From the NCBI GenBank assembly GCA_026645575.1, contig JAPKMW010000007.1:124001-188000 (forward strand): a DNA stretch of 64,000 nt. Direction: 5' to 3'. The stretch's first letter is position 1, and every line of letters starts with the position of its first letter. The translations under genes and the position numbers were made by a program. The DNA is from Caldilineaceae bacterium (GTDB taxonomy: Bacteria > Chloroflexota > Anaerolineae > Caldilineales > Caldilineaceae). The notes under the pieces were generated by a model. The model had not been told where the DNA came from. It saw nothing but the letters and a program-made list of their open reading frames with translations, and did no database searches. Of this stretch, positions 35,312-44,739 are shown one piece after another.

Positions 35312-36204
35312 CGGCAGCAGCGGCCAGTGCGACCATCACGGTACGCGAAAAACCGATCAAAGAGATCAGCTATTGGCAGCGCGCCTGGTGGCGTTTTCGG
35401 CGCAATAAGCTGGCGCTCTTTGGCATTAGTTGGGCGTTACTTACCCTCTTTGTCGCCCTCTTTGTCCCTTTCTTGACCCCCTACGACTATGACAAAATCG
35501 ACCCACAGAATGGGCTGGCCCCCCCCAGCGCCGAACATTGGATGGGTACCGACAACCTGGGTCGCGACCTGGCGACGCGCATTATGTATGGCACGCGTCC
35601 CATGTTCCTCGTTGGCGTGGTGACACAGATCATTGGGCTGGCGATTGGTGTGCCGCTGGGCTTGATTGCGGCTTATCGCGGCGGCTTTTTTGATTGGCTG
35701 ATCACCCGGCTGATCGACATGTTCTCGGCGCTGCCCTGGTATTTGATCGTCCTCTACCTGGTCATGGTGCTGGAGCCAAGCTTGCGCAACTTGATGTTGG
35801 CGATGAGTATCACCGGCTGGGTCGGTTCCTGTCGCCTGATCCGCGGGATGACCTTTTCGATTCGGGAGCGCGATTATATCGCCGCGGCGATTGCCCAAGG
35901 CGTGCCGCAGAGTCGTATCATTATTCGCCATGTGCTGCCCCAAGTCGCGCCGCTGATTCTCTGGGGTTTTGCCGCTGGTATTCCTACGGCCGTCTTTGCT
36001 GAAGCGGGTCTCAGCTTTATCGGCATGGGCATCCGCCCGCCGACGCCTAGTTGGGGCCGTATGTTAGGCGAGGCCGGCCAATATATCGGCTACTGGCCTC
36101 ACATGTTTTTCTTCCCGGCGACCATGATCTCGCTGACCATCCTGGCCTTCCAAGGGCTGGCCGATGGGCTGCGCGATGCATTGGATGTGAGTGTGCAGGG
36201 ATGA
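35308..36204 (+). CDS. ABC transporter permease, DppC type
   Basis: A 298-residue membrane protein. The N-terminal cytoplasmic stretch WRFRRNKLALFG is followed by the first helix, HWMGTDNLGRDLATRIMYGTR is the DppC hallmark, and the EAA loop is AAAIAQGVPQSRIIIRHVLPQVAP. Its ATGA overlaps the DppB-type gene, and its 3' end abuts the M19 dipeptidase gene (20 bp), so transporter and hydrolase are one unit. Confidence 0.92.
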   Translation: MTAAAASATITVREKPIKEISYWQRAWWRFRRNKLALFGISWALLTLFVALFVPFLTPYDYDKIDPQNGLAPPSAEHWMGTDNLGRDLATRIMYGTRPMFLVGVVTQIIGLAIGVPLGLIAAYRGGFFDWLITRLIDMFSALPWYLIVLYLVMVLEPSLRNLMLAMSITGWVGSCRLIRGMTFSIRERDYIAAAIAQGVPQSRIIIRHVLPQVAPLILWGFAAGIPTAVFAEAGLSFIGMGIRPPTPSWGRMLGEAGQYIGYWPHMFFFPATMISLTILAFQGLADGLRDALDVSVQG

Positions 36205-36223
36205 GAGTCCAGTAAAGCGCATT

Positions 36224-37318
36224 ATGTCAGATCTCTTCTCGCTTACCGACATTGCTGAACGCGTGTGGCCCTTTCATCGCAACCACGCCATCGGCGACAT
36301 GATTGGCCTGAACCTGACCCACCCACGTTTTGTCATCGAAAATGTCGATCTGGGCCAACGCCATGACGAAACCTGTCGCGGCGACTTTGTGAAGTTCCAG
36401 GAGTGGGGCTTGCGGCTCGTCTTGTGCAAAGGCGGCCCGGTCTGGTATGATGCTAATTACCGCGGTGATTGGTTAGCACAGGTGGTGCAACGGACGGGGC
36501 GCGAAGACGAAGCGCTCTTCCTCGGCTGGGGCGTGCGCCACCCAACGCAACTGGTGTTGGCGATCCTTGACCGCTTTCTGCTCAATGTCGAAGCCAACCC
36601 AGAACAGGTGCAGTTGATTCAACGGGCGACCGATCTCGACAGCGCGCAGGCTGCCGGCAAAGTTGGGCTGTTGATGGGCTTGAACAGCAGCATCTGGTTT
36701 GGCGACAGTCCCGGCGTGTTGCGCATGTTTGCCCGGTTGGGCTTGCGCCATATCACGTTGGCGATTTCCGGGCGCGAACTGGGCTATGACGGCTATGATG
36801 AAACCCGTTCCGGCGGCAAGTTGACGACCCTGGGCGTGCGGCTGATCGAGGAGATGAACGGCTGCGGCATCCTGGTCGATATTTCGCACCTCAATGATAC
36901 CTGTGCGCTGGATGTGATTGACGTTTCAACTAAACCGGTCATTGCATCGCACTCCAACCCGCGCCACTTTAGCGGTTCCCTGCGCGACATCCCGGATGAG
37001 GTGATGCGGGCGCTGGCCGCTGCTGGTGGTGTGTTGGGTATCATGCCGCCGATCAGTCGTCCACCCGGCCCGCCGCCGACCGGGGCCGGTCCCATGCTCC
37101 AAGTCCCTCGCCAGGAGGTTGACGAAACAGTGCGCTTGCTACGCTATGCGGTCGATGTCATGGGGATCGATGGCGTGGGCATCGGCAGCCACTTTAACAG
37201 TGCTGCCCTGCCGTGGGTGACATATGGGTTGCTCGACGCCGGTTTTTCGGAAGCCGCGACGGCCAAGATCATGGGTGGCAATTATGAGCGAGTGGTGCGG
37301 CAGGTGTTGCCGGCGTAG
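36224..37318 (+). CDS. Divergent membrane dipeptidase (peptidase M19) family protein
   Basis: A 364-residue M19 (renal dipeptidase) homologue, recognisable by LTTLGVRLIEEMN...LVDISH, IASHSNPRHFSGSLRDIPDEV, and the C-terminal GGNYERVVRQVL. His21, His222 and His243 correspond to metal ligands. The HxD aspartate is Ile (NHAIGD), the bridging Glu is Asn154 (GLNSS), and the GxDFDG aspartate is His323 (GSHFNS). This suggests altered metal use or a different chemistry. It is coupled to a peptide-type importer, so it probably acts on the imported compound. The ATG at 36224 is preferred over an upstream GTG that overlaps the permease gene. Confidence 0.8.
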   Translation: MSDLFSLTDIAERVWPFHRNHAIGDMIGLNLTHPRFVIENVDLGQRHDETCRGDFVKFQEWGLRLVLCKGGPVWYDANYRGDWLAQVVQRTGREDEALFLGWGVRHPTQLVLAILDRFLLNVEANPEQVQLIQRATDLDSAQAAGKVGLLMGLNSSIWFGDSPGVLRMFARLGLRHITLAISGRELGYDGYDETRSGGKLTTLGVRLIEEMNGCGILVDISHLNDTCALDVIDVSTKPVIASHSNPRHFSGSLRDIPDEVMRALAAAGGVLGIMPPISRPPGPPPTGAGPMLQVPRQEVDETVRLLRYAVDVMGIDGVGIGSHFNSAALPWVTYGLLDAGFSEAATAKIMGGNYERVVRQVLPA

Positions 37319-37397
37319 CAGATGACAGGGTGACAAGGTGACAGGGTGAGGGTGTGACTGTCACACCCTCACCCTGTCACCTTGTCACCCTGTCAAA
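37319..37397. repeat. Hairpin built from tandem GGTGACA words, copy 2
   Basis: TGACAGGGTGACAAGGTGACAGGGTGAGGGTGTGA faces its near-exact complement, separating the dipeptidase gene from the Lpl-type permease gene. It resembles 34283-34359. Confidence 0.75.
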
Positions 37398-37413
37398 GTA
37401 CAAGGAACGACAG

Positions 37414-38316
37414 ATGCGTTTATTACGAAAAAACCTCCCCTTCCTCCTCATGGGGGCGCCGGGGTTTTTGTTATTGCTGGTCTTTAGTTATTTGCCCATG
37501 TTTGGGGTGATCATTGCCTTTAAGAATTATCGGGCGGTGCAGGGGATTTGGGGCAGCGATTGGGTGGGGTGGAAGAATTTTGAATTTCTCTTTGGCACCC
37601 CGGCCTGGCAGCGGATCACCTTTAACACCATCTTTCTCAATGCGATCTTTATTGTGACGGGGTTGATTGGCGCGATTGGGCTGGCCCTGTTGCTCAACGA
37701 AGTGCGTTTGAAATTTGCGACCCGCATCTACCAGACAGTGATCTTTTTTCCCTTTATCATCTCCTGGGTCATCGTCGGCTATTTCTCCTTTGCGCTGCTT
37801 AACTTCGAGACGGGACTGGTCAACAAGGTGATGGTAGCGCTGGGCATCGAACCTTTCGCCTGGTACAACACGCCAGCGTATTGGCCGGCGATCTTGACGG
37901 TGACGAACCTGTGGAAAGGGGTGGGCTACGGCAGCGTGATCTATCTGGCCGCCATGTTGGGCATCAACCCTGAATATTACGAAGCAGCAATGTTAGATGG
38001 CGCCAACCGCTGGCACCAGATTCGTTACATCACCCTGCCCTTCCTGGTGCCGATTGTGATCATCACCACGCTGCTGGCGATTGGGCGCATCTTTTACGCC
38101 GACTTTGGCATGTTTTTCTATGTCACCCGCGACAGCCCCTTGCTCTACCCCACCACCGACGTGATCGACACCTATGTCTTTCGCGCCCTGCGCGTCAACG
38201 CCGACATTGGCATGGCCTCGGCGACGGGGCTATATCAATCGCTCGTGGGCTTTGTCCTGGTGATGGTCTCGAATTGGATTGTCAAGCAAATTGACCCGGA
38301 ACGGTCGCTGTTTTAG
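37414..38316 (+). CDS. Sugar ABC transporter permease, LplB type
   Basis: A 300-residue membrane permease. The start is at MRLLRKNLPF with AAGGAA upstream; the longer frame begins inside the hairpin repeat. FSYLPMFGVIIAFKNY is the characteristic LplB/YteP N-terminal block, and EAAMLDGANRWHQIRYITLPFL is the EAA loop. LplB-type importers carry complex oligosaccharides such as rhamnogalacturonan or alginate pieces, and use a shared ATPase not found here. It pairs with the next two genes. Confidence 0.9.
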   Translation: MRLLRKNLPFLLMGAPGFLLLLVFSYLPMFGVIIAFKNYRAVQGIWGSDWVGWKNFEFLFGTPAWQRITFNTIFLNAIFIVTGLIGAIGLALLLNEVRLKFATRIYQTVIFFPFIISWVIVGYFSFALLNFETGLVNKVMVALGIEPFAWYNTPAYWPAILTVTNLWKGVGYGSVIYLAAMLGINPEYYEAAMLDGANRWHQIRYITLPFLVPIVIITTLLAIGRIFYADFGMFFYVTRDSPLLYPTTDVIDTYVFRALRVNADIGMASATGLYQSLVGFVLVMVSNWIVKQIDPERSLF

Positions 38317-38317
38317 A

Positions 38318-38395
38318 GATTGGGAGATTAAGAGATACAGAGATTAAGAGATTCTGGTCACAACAATCTCTCAATCTCTCAATCTCTCAATCTCA
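38318..38395. repeat. Hairpin built from tandem GAGATT words
   Basis: GAGATTGGGAGATTAAGAGATACAGAGATTAAGAGATT pairs with AATCTCTCAATCTCTCAATCTCTCAATCTC, filling the gap between the two Lpl-type permease genes. Confidence 0.7.
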
Positions 38396-38423
38396 GCACT
38401 TTTGTCAAGGATACCAAAGCTGT

Positions 38424-39347
38424 ATGACCTCTTTTGTCGTCAAGCCGCAGCCTTATGTTCGCCCAAACTGGTTTGCGCGTAATCGCGGGCAACTGCTCTT
38501 GCATTTGGTGTTGGCCTTGCTCACCTTTTTGTTCCTGGTGCCGCTCTGGGTAGTGGTTTCGGCGTCATTTACGGATGAAACGACCTTGACCAAAGTGGGC
38601 TATGGGCTATGGCCGGCGCAGGTGAGCTTGGCGGCCTACAATTTCATCTTGCAGAACCCGACCCAGATTGTCAACGCCTACGGCGTGACCGCGCTGGTCA
38701 CGGCGATTGGCACGGTGGTTTCGCTTTTTGTCAACTCGCTGACGGCCTATGTGCTGGCGCGGGTCGATTTTACCTGGCGCCGTCCTTTTAGTTTTCTGCT
38801 CTTTTTCACCATGCTCTTTAATGGCGGCTTGGTGCCTTCCTATATCCTGATCACCCAGTATCTCAAACTGCGCGATACGATCTGGGTCCTGATCCTACCC
38901 ATGTTGCTCGCACCTTGGTATATCTTTCTCTTGCGCACCTATTTCAGCACACTGTCCAAGGAATACATCGAATCGGCGCGGCTGGATGGGGCTAACGAGT
39001 GGCAAATCTACTCCCGCATTATCATGCCGCTATCCACCCCGGCGCTGGCGACCATTGCGCTCTTTACCATTCTTGGCTACTGGAACGATTGGTGGCTGGC
39101 GCTGCTCTACATCAATGACGCCGCGCTCTACCCGCTCCAATATCTGCTCTATGCCATCCTGCGCAACGCCGAATTTCTGACCACCAATACCGCTTCGTCG
39201 GCCATGCTGGGGTCGGTCGAGGTGCCGTTGCAGACCGTGCGTATGGCGATGGCCGTCATCGCGATTGTCCCCGTTACCATTGCTTTTGTCACGTTACAAC
39301 GTTACTTTGTGCGCGGGCTGACCATTGGCGGGATTAAGGGAGAATAA
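38424..39347 (+). CDS. Sugar ABC transporter permease, LplC/YtcP type
   Basis: A 307-residue membrane protein with six helices. The EAA loop is ESARLDGANEWQIYSRIIMPLSTPALAT, the block FNGGLVPSYILITQYLKLRDT is diagnostic of YtcP-like subunits, and the C-terminus ends FVRGLTIGGIKGE. It is the partner of the LplB-type permease upstream, with the binding protein directly downstream. Confidence 0.92.
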   Translation: MTSFVVKPQPYVRPNWFARNRGQLLLHLVLALLTFLFLVPLWVVVSASFTDETTLTKVGYGLWPAQVSLAAYNFILQNPTQIVNAYGVTALVTAIGTVVSLFVNSLTAYVLARVDFTWRRPFSFLLFFTMLFNGGLVPSYILITQYLKLRDTIWVLILPMLLAPWYIFLLRTYFSTLSKEYIESARLDGANEWQIYSRIIMPLSTPALATIALFTILGYWNDWWLALLYINDAALYPLQYLLYAILRNAEFLTTNTASSAMLGSVEVPLQTVRMAMAVIAIVPVTIAFVTLQRYFVRGLTIGGIKGE

Positions 39348-39349
39348 GT

Positions 39350-39430
39350 TACGAGTTCCGAATTACGAGTTACGATCCGCTCCATGACGATGTGCGCTTC
39401 GTAATTCGTAATTCATAATTCGTAATTCAA
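39350..39430. repeat. Dispersed hairpin repeat, ATTACGAG type, copy 2
   Basis: The left side TTACGAGTTCCGAATTACGAG is identical to the element at 5381-5400. The right side has four CGTAATTC-type words complementary to it. It sits between permease and binding-protein genes. Confidence 0.65.
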
Positions 39431-39459
39431 CATATTTATTGTTTTCAAAGGAGAACTAT

Positions 39460-40956
39460 ATGCACAAACGATGGAATCTAGTAACGCTCCTCCTGGTCAT
39501 CAGCCTGTTGCTGACGGCTTGTGTGGGGCCAGGAGCGCCGGCGGCGGGTGGCGGCGAGGCGTCAAGCGGTGATTCTTCAACGATCACCGTGACCTACACC
39601 TATCCCAACACCGTCTTTAAGGATGTGGGGCTGGTGGAAGAGGCGTTGAATAAGCTGCTGGTGCCGGCGATCAACACCAAGATCAAGCTCAACCCGATTG
39701 ACTGGGGCGCCTTTGATGAGAAGATGAAGCTGGCCTTTGCCGCCGGTGAAGAGTGTGACATTGTCTTCACGGCGCCCTGGATCAACAACTATCTGTTGAA
39801 CATTGCCAACGGCAACTTTGTCCCGCTCGATGATCTGCTGCAACAGCACGCACCAGGGTTGTGGGCCAGTATGCCCGAAACCACCTGGGACGCGGCACGT
39901 GTTGATGGCAAAATCTATGGTGTGATCAACCAGCAGATCTTTGTCAAGCCCTTTGGCTTCACTGTGCGCCGCGACCTGGCCGATAAATACGGCCTGGATG
40001 CCTATGCGCTGAAATCGTATGACGAACTGGAACCCTTCCTCAAGACCATTTTGGAAAATGAGCCGGATGTGATCCCGCTACCGGGCGCCAGTACCTGGAG
40101 CAACGAAGGCAACGGCTTCGACCCGATCATCACCGAACAGGTGCCGGTCGCGATCCGCTATAATGACAAGGACCTCAAAGTCTTTAACGCCGCAGCCAGC
40201 CCTGAATTCCAGGCGTCGGTTGAGCGCGCCCGGCGCTGGTACGAAGCCGGTTACACCCCCAAGGAAACGATTGCCAGCGATGACAGCCAAGCGATGTGGC
40301 GCGCCGGCAAGTTTGCCTTGAGCGGCTTGGTCGGCGTGGTCAAGCCTGGCGGTGAGATCGAATCGGAACAGCGCTTTGGTCAGCCGGTCTATTCACAGTC
40401 GATGACCCAGCCCTTCCTCACCACCGCCGGCACCACAGCGACAACCAACGCCATTTGCGCCACATCCAAGAACCCAGAAGCGGCGATGAAGGTATTGGAA
40501 CTGCTCAATACCAATGTTGAAATCTACAACACCCTGGCCAAGGGCATTGAAGGCAAACATTGGGAGTGGGCCGACAAGGGCAATCTGGTGATCAAGCCCG
40601 GCCCTAACAACGCCGACTACAACCCCAACACCGACTGGGAATTTGGCAACCAATTCCTGGCCTATTACATCGACCCCAAACAGGCCGAGATCAAAGCCTG
40701 GGAAGCGACCTATGATCTGAACACAACCTCACCCCCGTCCGCCGCGATGGGTTTCAATTTCAACGCCGAGCCGGTGAAGACCGAACTCGCCAACGTTGCT
40801 GCCGTCGTTGGTGAGTTGGCTGGCCCGCTCGCCTCCGGCCAGGTCGATCCGGCCACGGCCCTGCCCGACTATCTGGAACGGCTCAACCAGGCCGGTATCC
40901 AGGCGCTGATCGATGAATGTCAACGCCAGTTGAATGACTGGGCGGCGAAGAAGTAA
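39460..40956 (+). CDS. Sugar ABC transporter substrate-binding lipoprotein, LplA type (DUF3502 C-terminus)
   Basis: A 498-residue lipoprotein. The ATG at 39460 has AAGGAG 7 bases upstream; the Sec-type signal MHKRWNLVTLLLVISLLLTAC ends in the lipobox LTAC. The C-terminal roughly 140 residues (from GFNFNAEPVKTELANV to QRQLNDWAAKK) match the DUF3502 domain that marks LplA-like proteins. It would hand oligosaccharide to the two Lpl permeases. The order permease-permease-binding protein is normal for this class. Confidence 0.88.
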   Translation: MHKRWNLVTLLLVISLLLTACVGPGAPAAGGGEASSGDSSTITVTYTYPNTVFKDVGLVEEALNKLLVPAINTKIKLNPIDWGAFDEKMKLAFAAGEECDIVFTAPWINNYLLNIANGNFVPLDDLLQQHAPGLWASMPETTWDAARVDGKIYGVINQQIFVKPFGFTVRRDLADKYGLDAYALKSYDELEPFLKTILENEPDVIPLPGASTWSNEGNGFDPIITEQVPVAIRYNDKDLKVFNAAASPEFQASVERARRWYEAGYTPKETIASDDSQAMWRAGKFALSGLVGVVKPGGEIESEQRFGQPVYSQSMTQPFLTTAGTTATTNAICATSKNPEAAMKVLELLNTNVEIYNTLAKGIEGKHWEWADKGNLVIKPGPNNADYNPNTDWEFGNQFLAYYIDPKQAEIKAWEATYDLNTTSPPSAAMGFNFNAEPVKTELANVAAVVGELAGPLASGQVDPATALPDYLERLNQAGIQALIDECQRQLNDWAAKK

Positions 40957-40998
40957 GGCGATATTGGATATTGGGTATTGGTAGTGTAAAGCAATTTT

Positions 40999-41074
40999 GT
41001 CCCATCGGGACGCCTGAGTTTAGAGATGAAAGAAAGATCACCGCCATTCCTAAACCCAAGCGTCCCGATGGGAC
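40999..41074. repeat. Hairpin with 25-bp arms (GTCCCATCGGGACGC)
   Basis: Arms 40999-41023 and 41050-41074 pair with two mismatches, between the LplA-type gene and the first Gfo/Idh gene. It could act as a partial terminator. The GTCCC...GGGAC core also occurs at 26284-26362. Confidence 0.7.
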
Positions 41075-41106
41075 GGACAAACCCGCCCTGTTTGATAGCA
41101 TAGGTA

Positions 41107-42162
41107 ATGATTATGTCAACAACAACCGCAACGCGCCCCTATCGGGTTGGGCTGGTGGGGGCCGGAGGGATCGCACGCGCGCACGCTGGCGCGTGTCAGC
41201 AACTTGATTGTGCTGAATTGGTCGCCATCTGTGATGTCTCTGCTGAGGCGTTGCAACGCTTTGGCGCAGAATTTAATGTTGCGCAACGCTATCGCGATCT
41301 GGACGCCATGCTGGCTGAGGCCGATCTCGATATTGCGATTATCAGCAACTGGGGCGTCTATCATGCGCAGACCGGTGTGCAGATCGCCCAGTCCGAACGG
41401 GTGAAGGCGATCCTTTGTGAGAAGCCCTTTACCAGCACCGCGGCCGAAGCGGTCGAACTGGTGGCGGCGGCAAAACAACATGGCATCTTGCTGGCCGAAG
41501 CCTTCAAGTTTCGTCATCACCCCATGCATCTGAAAGCCAAAGAACTGGTGACAACCGGCGCCATCGGCGAGGTGATGACCCTCCGCAGCACCTTCTGCAC
41601 CGGCGGCAACGGGGGCGGAGCAGAGACGCGCCGCCCGGAGAGCAACTGGCGCTTTAACAAAGCGCAGGGGGGCGGCAGCATCTATGATCTCGCCTGTTAC
41701 GCCATCCACCATGCCCGCTTTATCTTTGACGCCGAGCCGGTGCGCCTCTTCGCCGCCAAACAGCCGGGCATTGAAGTCGATGATGCGGCCTATCTGCTGC
41801 TGGTCTTTCCTGGTGACCGGACAGCCCAAATCTCGGTCGGCTTTAATTCATGGAATTCCCAGTATGCAGAGATTGCCGGCACCAAGGGCATGTTACGTCT
41901 CGACAAAGTCTGGAACAACGAAAACCAACCAACGGCTATTGAACAGTGGCAACGCACAGAAGCGGCGGGTAGCGGGCAAAGCCCTACCTGTATTACCTTT
42001 GATCCCGTCAATCAATTTGCCCTGCAACTGCAACACCTTTGTGATTGCCTGTCTACTGGCATGGCGCATCGCATTCCGCCGGACAACAGTATTGCCCAGA
42101 TGCGGGTGATCGACGCCGCGTTTGCGTCGATGGCGACGGGTCAGGTAGTGGAGTTGGGATAA
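41107..42162 (+). CDS. Gfo/Idh/MocA family oxidoreductase
   Basis: A 351-residue NAD(P)-dependent dehydrogenase. The Rossmann motif VGLVGAGGIARAHAGA is at residues 12-27, the conserved EKPFTSTAAEAV at about 102, and a C-terminal alpha/beta dimerisation domain from about 130. It would oxidise or reduce a sugar, inositol or sugar amide. A second start at 41113 is possible. It is the first of two tandem Gfo/Idh genes (18-bp gap) in the array after the Lpl transporter. Confidence 0.9.
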   Translation: MIMSTTTATRPYRVGLVGAGGIARAHAGACQQLDCAELVAICDVSAEALQRFGAEFNVAQRYRDLDAMLAEADLDIAIISNWGVYHAQTGVQIAQSERVKAILCEKPFTSTAAEAVELVAAAKQHGILLAEAFKFRHHPMHLKAKELVTTGAIGEVMTLRSTFCTGGNGGGAETRRPESNWRFNKAQGGGSIYDLACYAIHHARFIFDAEPVRLFAAKQPGIEVDDAAYLLLVFPGDRTAQISVGFNSWNSQYAEIAGTKGMLRLDKVWNNENQPTAIEQWQRTEAAGSGQSPTCITFDPVNQFALQLQHLCDCLSTGMAHRIPPDNSIAQMRVIDAAFASMATGQVVELG

Positions 42163-42180
42163 TTTCGACAGGGACACCTT

Positions 42181-43299
42181 ATGACAAAACCATTACGCGT
42201 AGCAATTATCGGCCACACCGGGCGCGGCGACTACGGCCACTATCTGGATCGCGCCTTTACTGGCGTGGCGGGAACAGAAGTTGTTGCCCTGGCCGATCAT
42301 GATGAACAGGGACGACTGGCCGCTATGGCGCGCAGCGGCGCCCAACGGGGCTATGCTGATTATCAGGAGATGTTACGGGTCGAACAGCCCGACATTGCCG
42401 TGGTCGCCAGCCGCGAGATCGGCGATCATCTGGCCGTGGTGCTGGCCGTGGCGGAACATGGGGCGCACGTCTATCTCGAAAAACCAGCGGCGGCTTCCGC
42501 GGCGGAGGTCGATCAGATGATGGTCGCTTGCGCCAAAAACAACTTGCTGCTGGTGGTGGCCCACCCTTGGCGTGGCCATCCACCGATTCAACGCGTGGCG
42601 CTGCCCCTGATCCGTGCCGGCAAGATTGGCGAACCCCGTCTGGCGCGTATCTATGGCATGGGCGGACGCCACGGCGGCGACGAACTCTTTATCGACCTCT
42701 GTCCCCACTTTTTTGATTTTCTCTGGCAACTCTTTGGTACGCCGCGCTGGTGTCACGCCCATTTGACCCAGGATGGCCGCACCGTCACCCCCGCCGATGT
42801 GCGACCAGGCGCCGAAGGGATGGGGTTGGTGGCCGGCAATGGCATCAAAGCCTACTACGACTTCGGCCCAATCAGCGGCCTGACCAGTGGTTTCGCCGCC
42901 GACTTTGAATCCTATCAGGGCGATGGCAAAGAGATCCCCTACCGGATTGACCTTCACGGCACCACCGGCACCCTCTCGATCCCCGGCCCCATGAGCAACC
43001 AGCCAGACATTTACTACCACCCCCTGGTCAACCCCGGCCTCTTCAACGACAACCGCTGGGAAACCATCCCCGCCGAGCCGCCGCCCGATGCCCACAAGTG
43101 GGTCAACGCCCATCACCGCATGGCGCAGTCCATGGTCGCCATGCTCAAAGGTGAGGAACCGGAATATGAACTGGTACAAGGGGAAAATGCCCGCATCTAC
43201 CTGGAGATGGCGATGATGGCCCACGCCTCTCACATCGCCGGTGCGCGGGTTGCCTATCCGCTGGGTTATGCGACGAATCCATTTGATAGCTGGGTGTAA
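42181..43299 (+). CDS. Gfo/Idh/MocA family oxidoreductase
   Basis: A 372-residue protein with an atypical Rossmann loop, IIGHTGRGDYGHYLDRAF, and YLEKPAAAS as the EKP catalytic-lysine motif. AHPWRGHPPIQRV replaces the common fkyR...P block. It is a different subfamily from its neighbour, so the two may catalyse consecutive redox steps (for example 3-keto-sugar formation and re-reduction around a hydrolysis step). The gene is 5 bp upstream of the esterase gene. Confidence 0.88.
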   Translation: MTKPLRVAIIGHTGRGDYGHYLDRAFTGVAGTEVVALADHDEQGRLAAMARSGAQRGYADYQEMLRVEQPDIAVVASREIGDHLAVVLAVAEHGAHVYLEKPAAASAAEVDQMMVACAKNNLLLVVAHPWRGHPPIQRVALPLIRAGKIGEPRLARIYGMGGRHGGDELFIDLCPHFFDFLWQLFGTPRWCHAHLTQDGRTVTPADVRPGAEGMGLVAGNGIKAYYDFGPISGLTSGFAADFESYQGDGKEIPYRIDLHGTTGTLSIPGPMSNQPDIYYHPLVNPGLFNDNRWETIPAEPPPDAHKWVNAHHRMAQSMVAMLKGEEPEYELVQGENARIYLEMAMMAHASHIAGARVAYPLGYATNPFDSWV

Positions 43300-43303
43300 A
43301 TTT

Positions 43304-44728
43304 ATGACAACCGCAACACAAATCGGCGCCATTCTCGACGCTGGTCTCCATGACTGGCAGATTTTACAACAAGACGCCGCTGGCTTTGCCACATTGGCGC
43401 TCCAAGGTCGCTGGGTGGCTGATGAAGCTGCCGCTGGCCAACCGTGTGTCGTCCAAGTGCGTGTGGTGGCGGGCGACACCGGCGTTGCCGTTAATCGTTC
43501 CCTAGACTGGCAAGCCGCCACCACCGAAGCTAATGGCCGTTGGCAGATTACGTTGCGTGTCCCTGCCGGTGGTCTCTATCGACTGGAAACGCGTTGTCGC
43601 GTCACTTCCCAAGCCGAGGCCGAATGGTCTCTGCGCGGCGACATGCGCCACTTTTGGGGTGTCGGCGATCTGTGGGTCATTGCCGGTCAGAGCAATTCCG
43701 CCGGTTATGGGCGGGGCGCGGTTTATGATCCGCCGGAATTGGGTATCCACCTCTTCCGCAATAACGAGCAGTGGGCGTTGGCCGCGCATCCGATGAACGA
43801 CTCAACCGACACGGCCCATAGCGTCAATCGCGAACGGGCCAATCCGGCCCACTCGCCCTATCTGCACTTTGCGCGGTTGCTCAAACAGCAGTTGCACTAT
43901 CCGATTGGCTTGATCCAAACCGCGTTGGGCGGTTCGCCCCTGTCCGCCTGGAACCCGACGGAAGCGGGGTTGGCGGTGCTGTATCACAATATGATGCAGA
44001 GCATTGCCAAAGCCGGTGGCGCAGTCAAAGGAATTCTCTGGTATCAGGGTGAATCGGATGCCGGGCCGGGGTTGGCCGAAAGTTATGCCACCCGCTTTCA
44101 AGCCGCCGTCGGCGCCTGGCGAGAGGCGCTGGGCCAGCCGGATCTACCAATGCTGACTGTTCAGTTAAACCGCTACTATCAGCCACCAGAAAGTGTAACC
44201 GCTGAGAGTGCCGGCATGGCGCGCGCTTGGACGTTGATCCGGGAGACGCAACGGCAACTAGCGCGCACGATGAACCGTGTCGCAGTGATCCCAACTTTGG
44301 ATTTAACCCTCAGCGATTTGATCCACACTGGCCCAACCGGCAATCTCTTGATTGGCGAACGGCTGGCGCGGGCGGCGCTGGGCATGGTCTATGGGCAGCC
44401 GGTCGATTATCAAGCCCCTGATTTGCAAGGGGCGCGGCTCATCGACCAGGGCGCTACGGTGGAACTCCACTTTGCCCATGTGCTGGATCGGCTGGACAAC
44501 CTGGATCGCGCCGCCAATTGTTTCAAGGTGGAAGACAGCGCCGGTGATGTGGCGATCATGGCTGTACATTATCCCATGAATGCCACCATTCAGTTACGGC
44601 TGGCGCGTCCATTAGTGGGGACGGCGGTGGTGCATGGCGCGTATGGTTATAATCCCGCCCTGGCGCCGGTGGATATGGATCGGGTGTTGCCCATCTTGGG
44701 TTTTTCGCAGGTTCCGATTGAACAGTAA
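43304..44728 (+). CDS. Sialate O-acetylesterase-like SGNH/SASA hydrolase
   Basis: A 474-residue hydrolase. The nucleophile is Ser130 in WVIAGQSNSAGYG (block I), ALGGSPLSAW supplies block II, WYQGESDA block III, and IHTGPTGN block V His. The N-terminal roughly 115 residues form a beta-sandwich seen in SASA proteins. It has no signal peptide, unlike secreted acetylxylan esterases, so it should deacetylate imported sugars. The start at 43304 follows the previous stop by 4 bases; the longer frame overlaps the dehydrogenase gene. Confidence 0.86.
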   Translation: MTTATQIGAILDAGLHDWQILQQDAAGFATLALQGRWVADEAAAGQPCVVQVRVVAGDTGVAVNRSLDWQAATTEANGRWQITLRVPAGGLYRLETRCRVTSQAEAEWSLRGDMRHFWGVGDLWVIAGQSNSAGYGRGAVYDPPELGIHLFRNNEQWALAAHPMNDSTDTAHSVNRERANPAHSPYLHFARLLKQQLHYPIGLIQTALGGSPLSAWNPTEAGLAVLYHNMMQSIAKAGGAVKGILWYQGESDAGPGLAESYATRFQAAVGAWREALGQPDLPMLTVQLNRYYQPPESVTAESAGMARAWTLIRETQRQLARTMNRVAVIPTLDLTLSDLIHTGPTGNLLIGERLARAALGMVYGQPVDYQAPDLQGARLIDQGATVELHFAHVLDRLDNLDRAANCFKVEDSAGDVAIMAVHYPMNATIQLRLARPLVGTAVVHGAYGYNPALAPVDMDRVLPILGFSQVPIEQ

Positions 44729-44739
44729 GCGAAGGTGTT

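Noticed and set aside
42373..43524. 383-codon antisense frame opposite a Gfo/Idh gene
   Set aside because: It covers two well-recognised plus-strand genes and lacks any protein-family motif.
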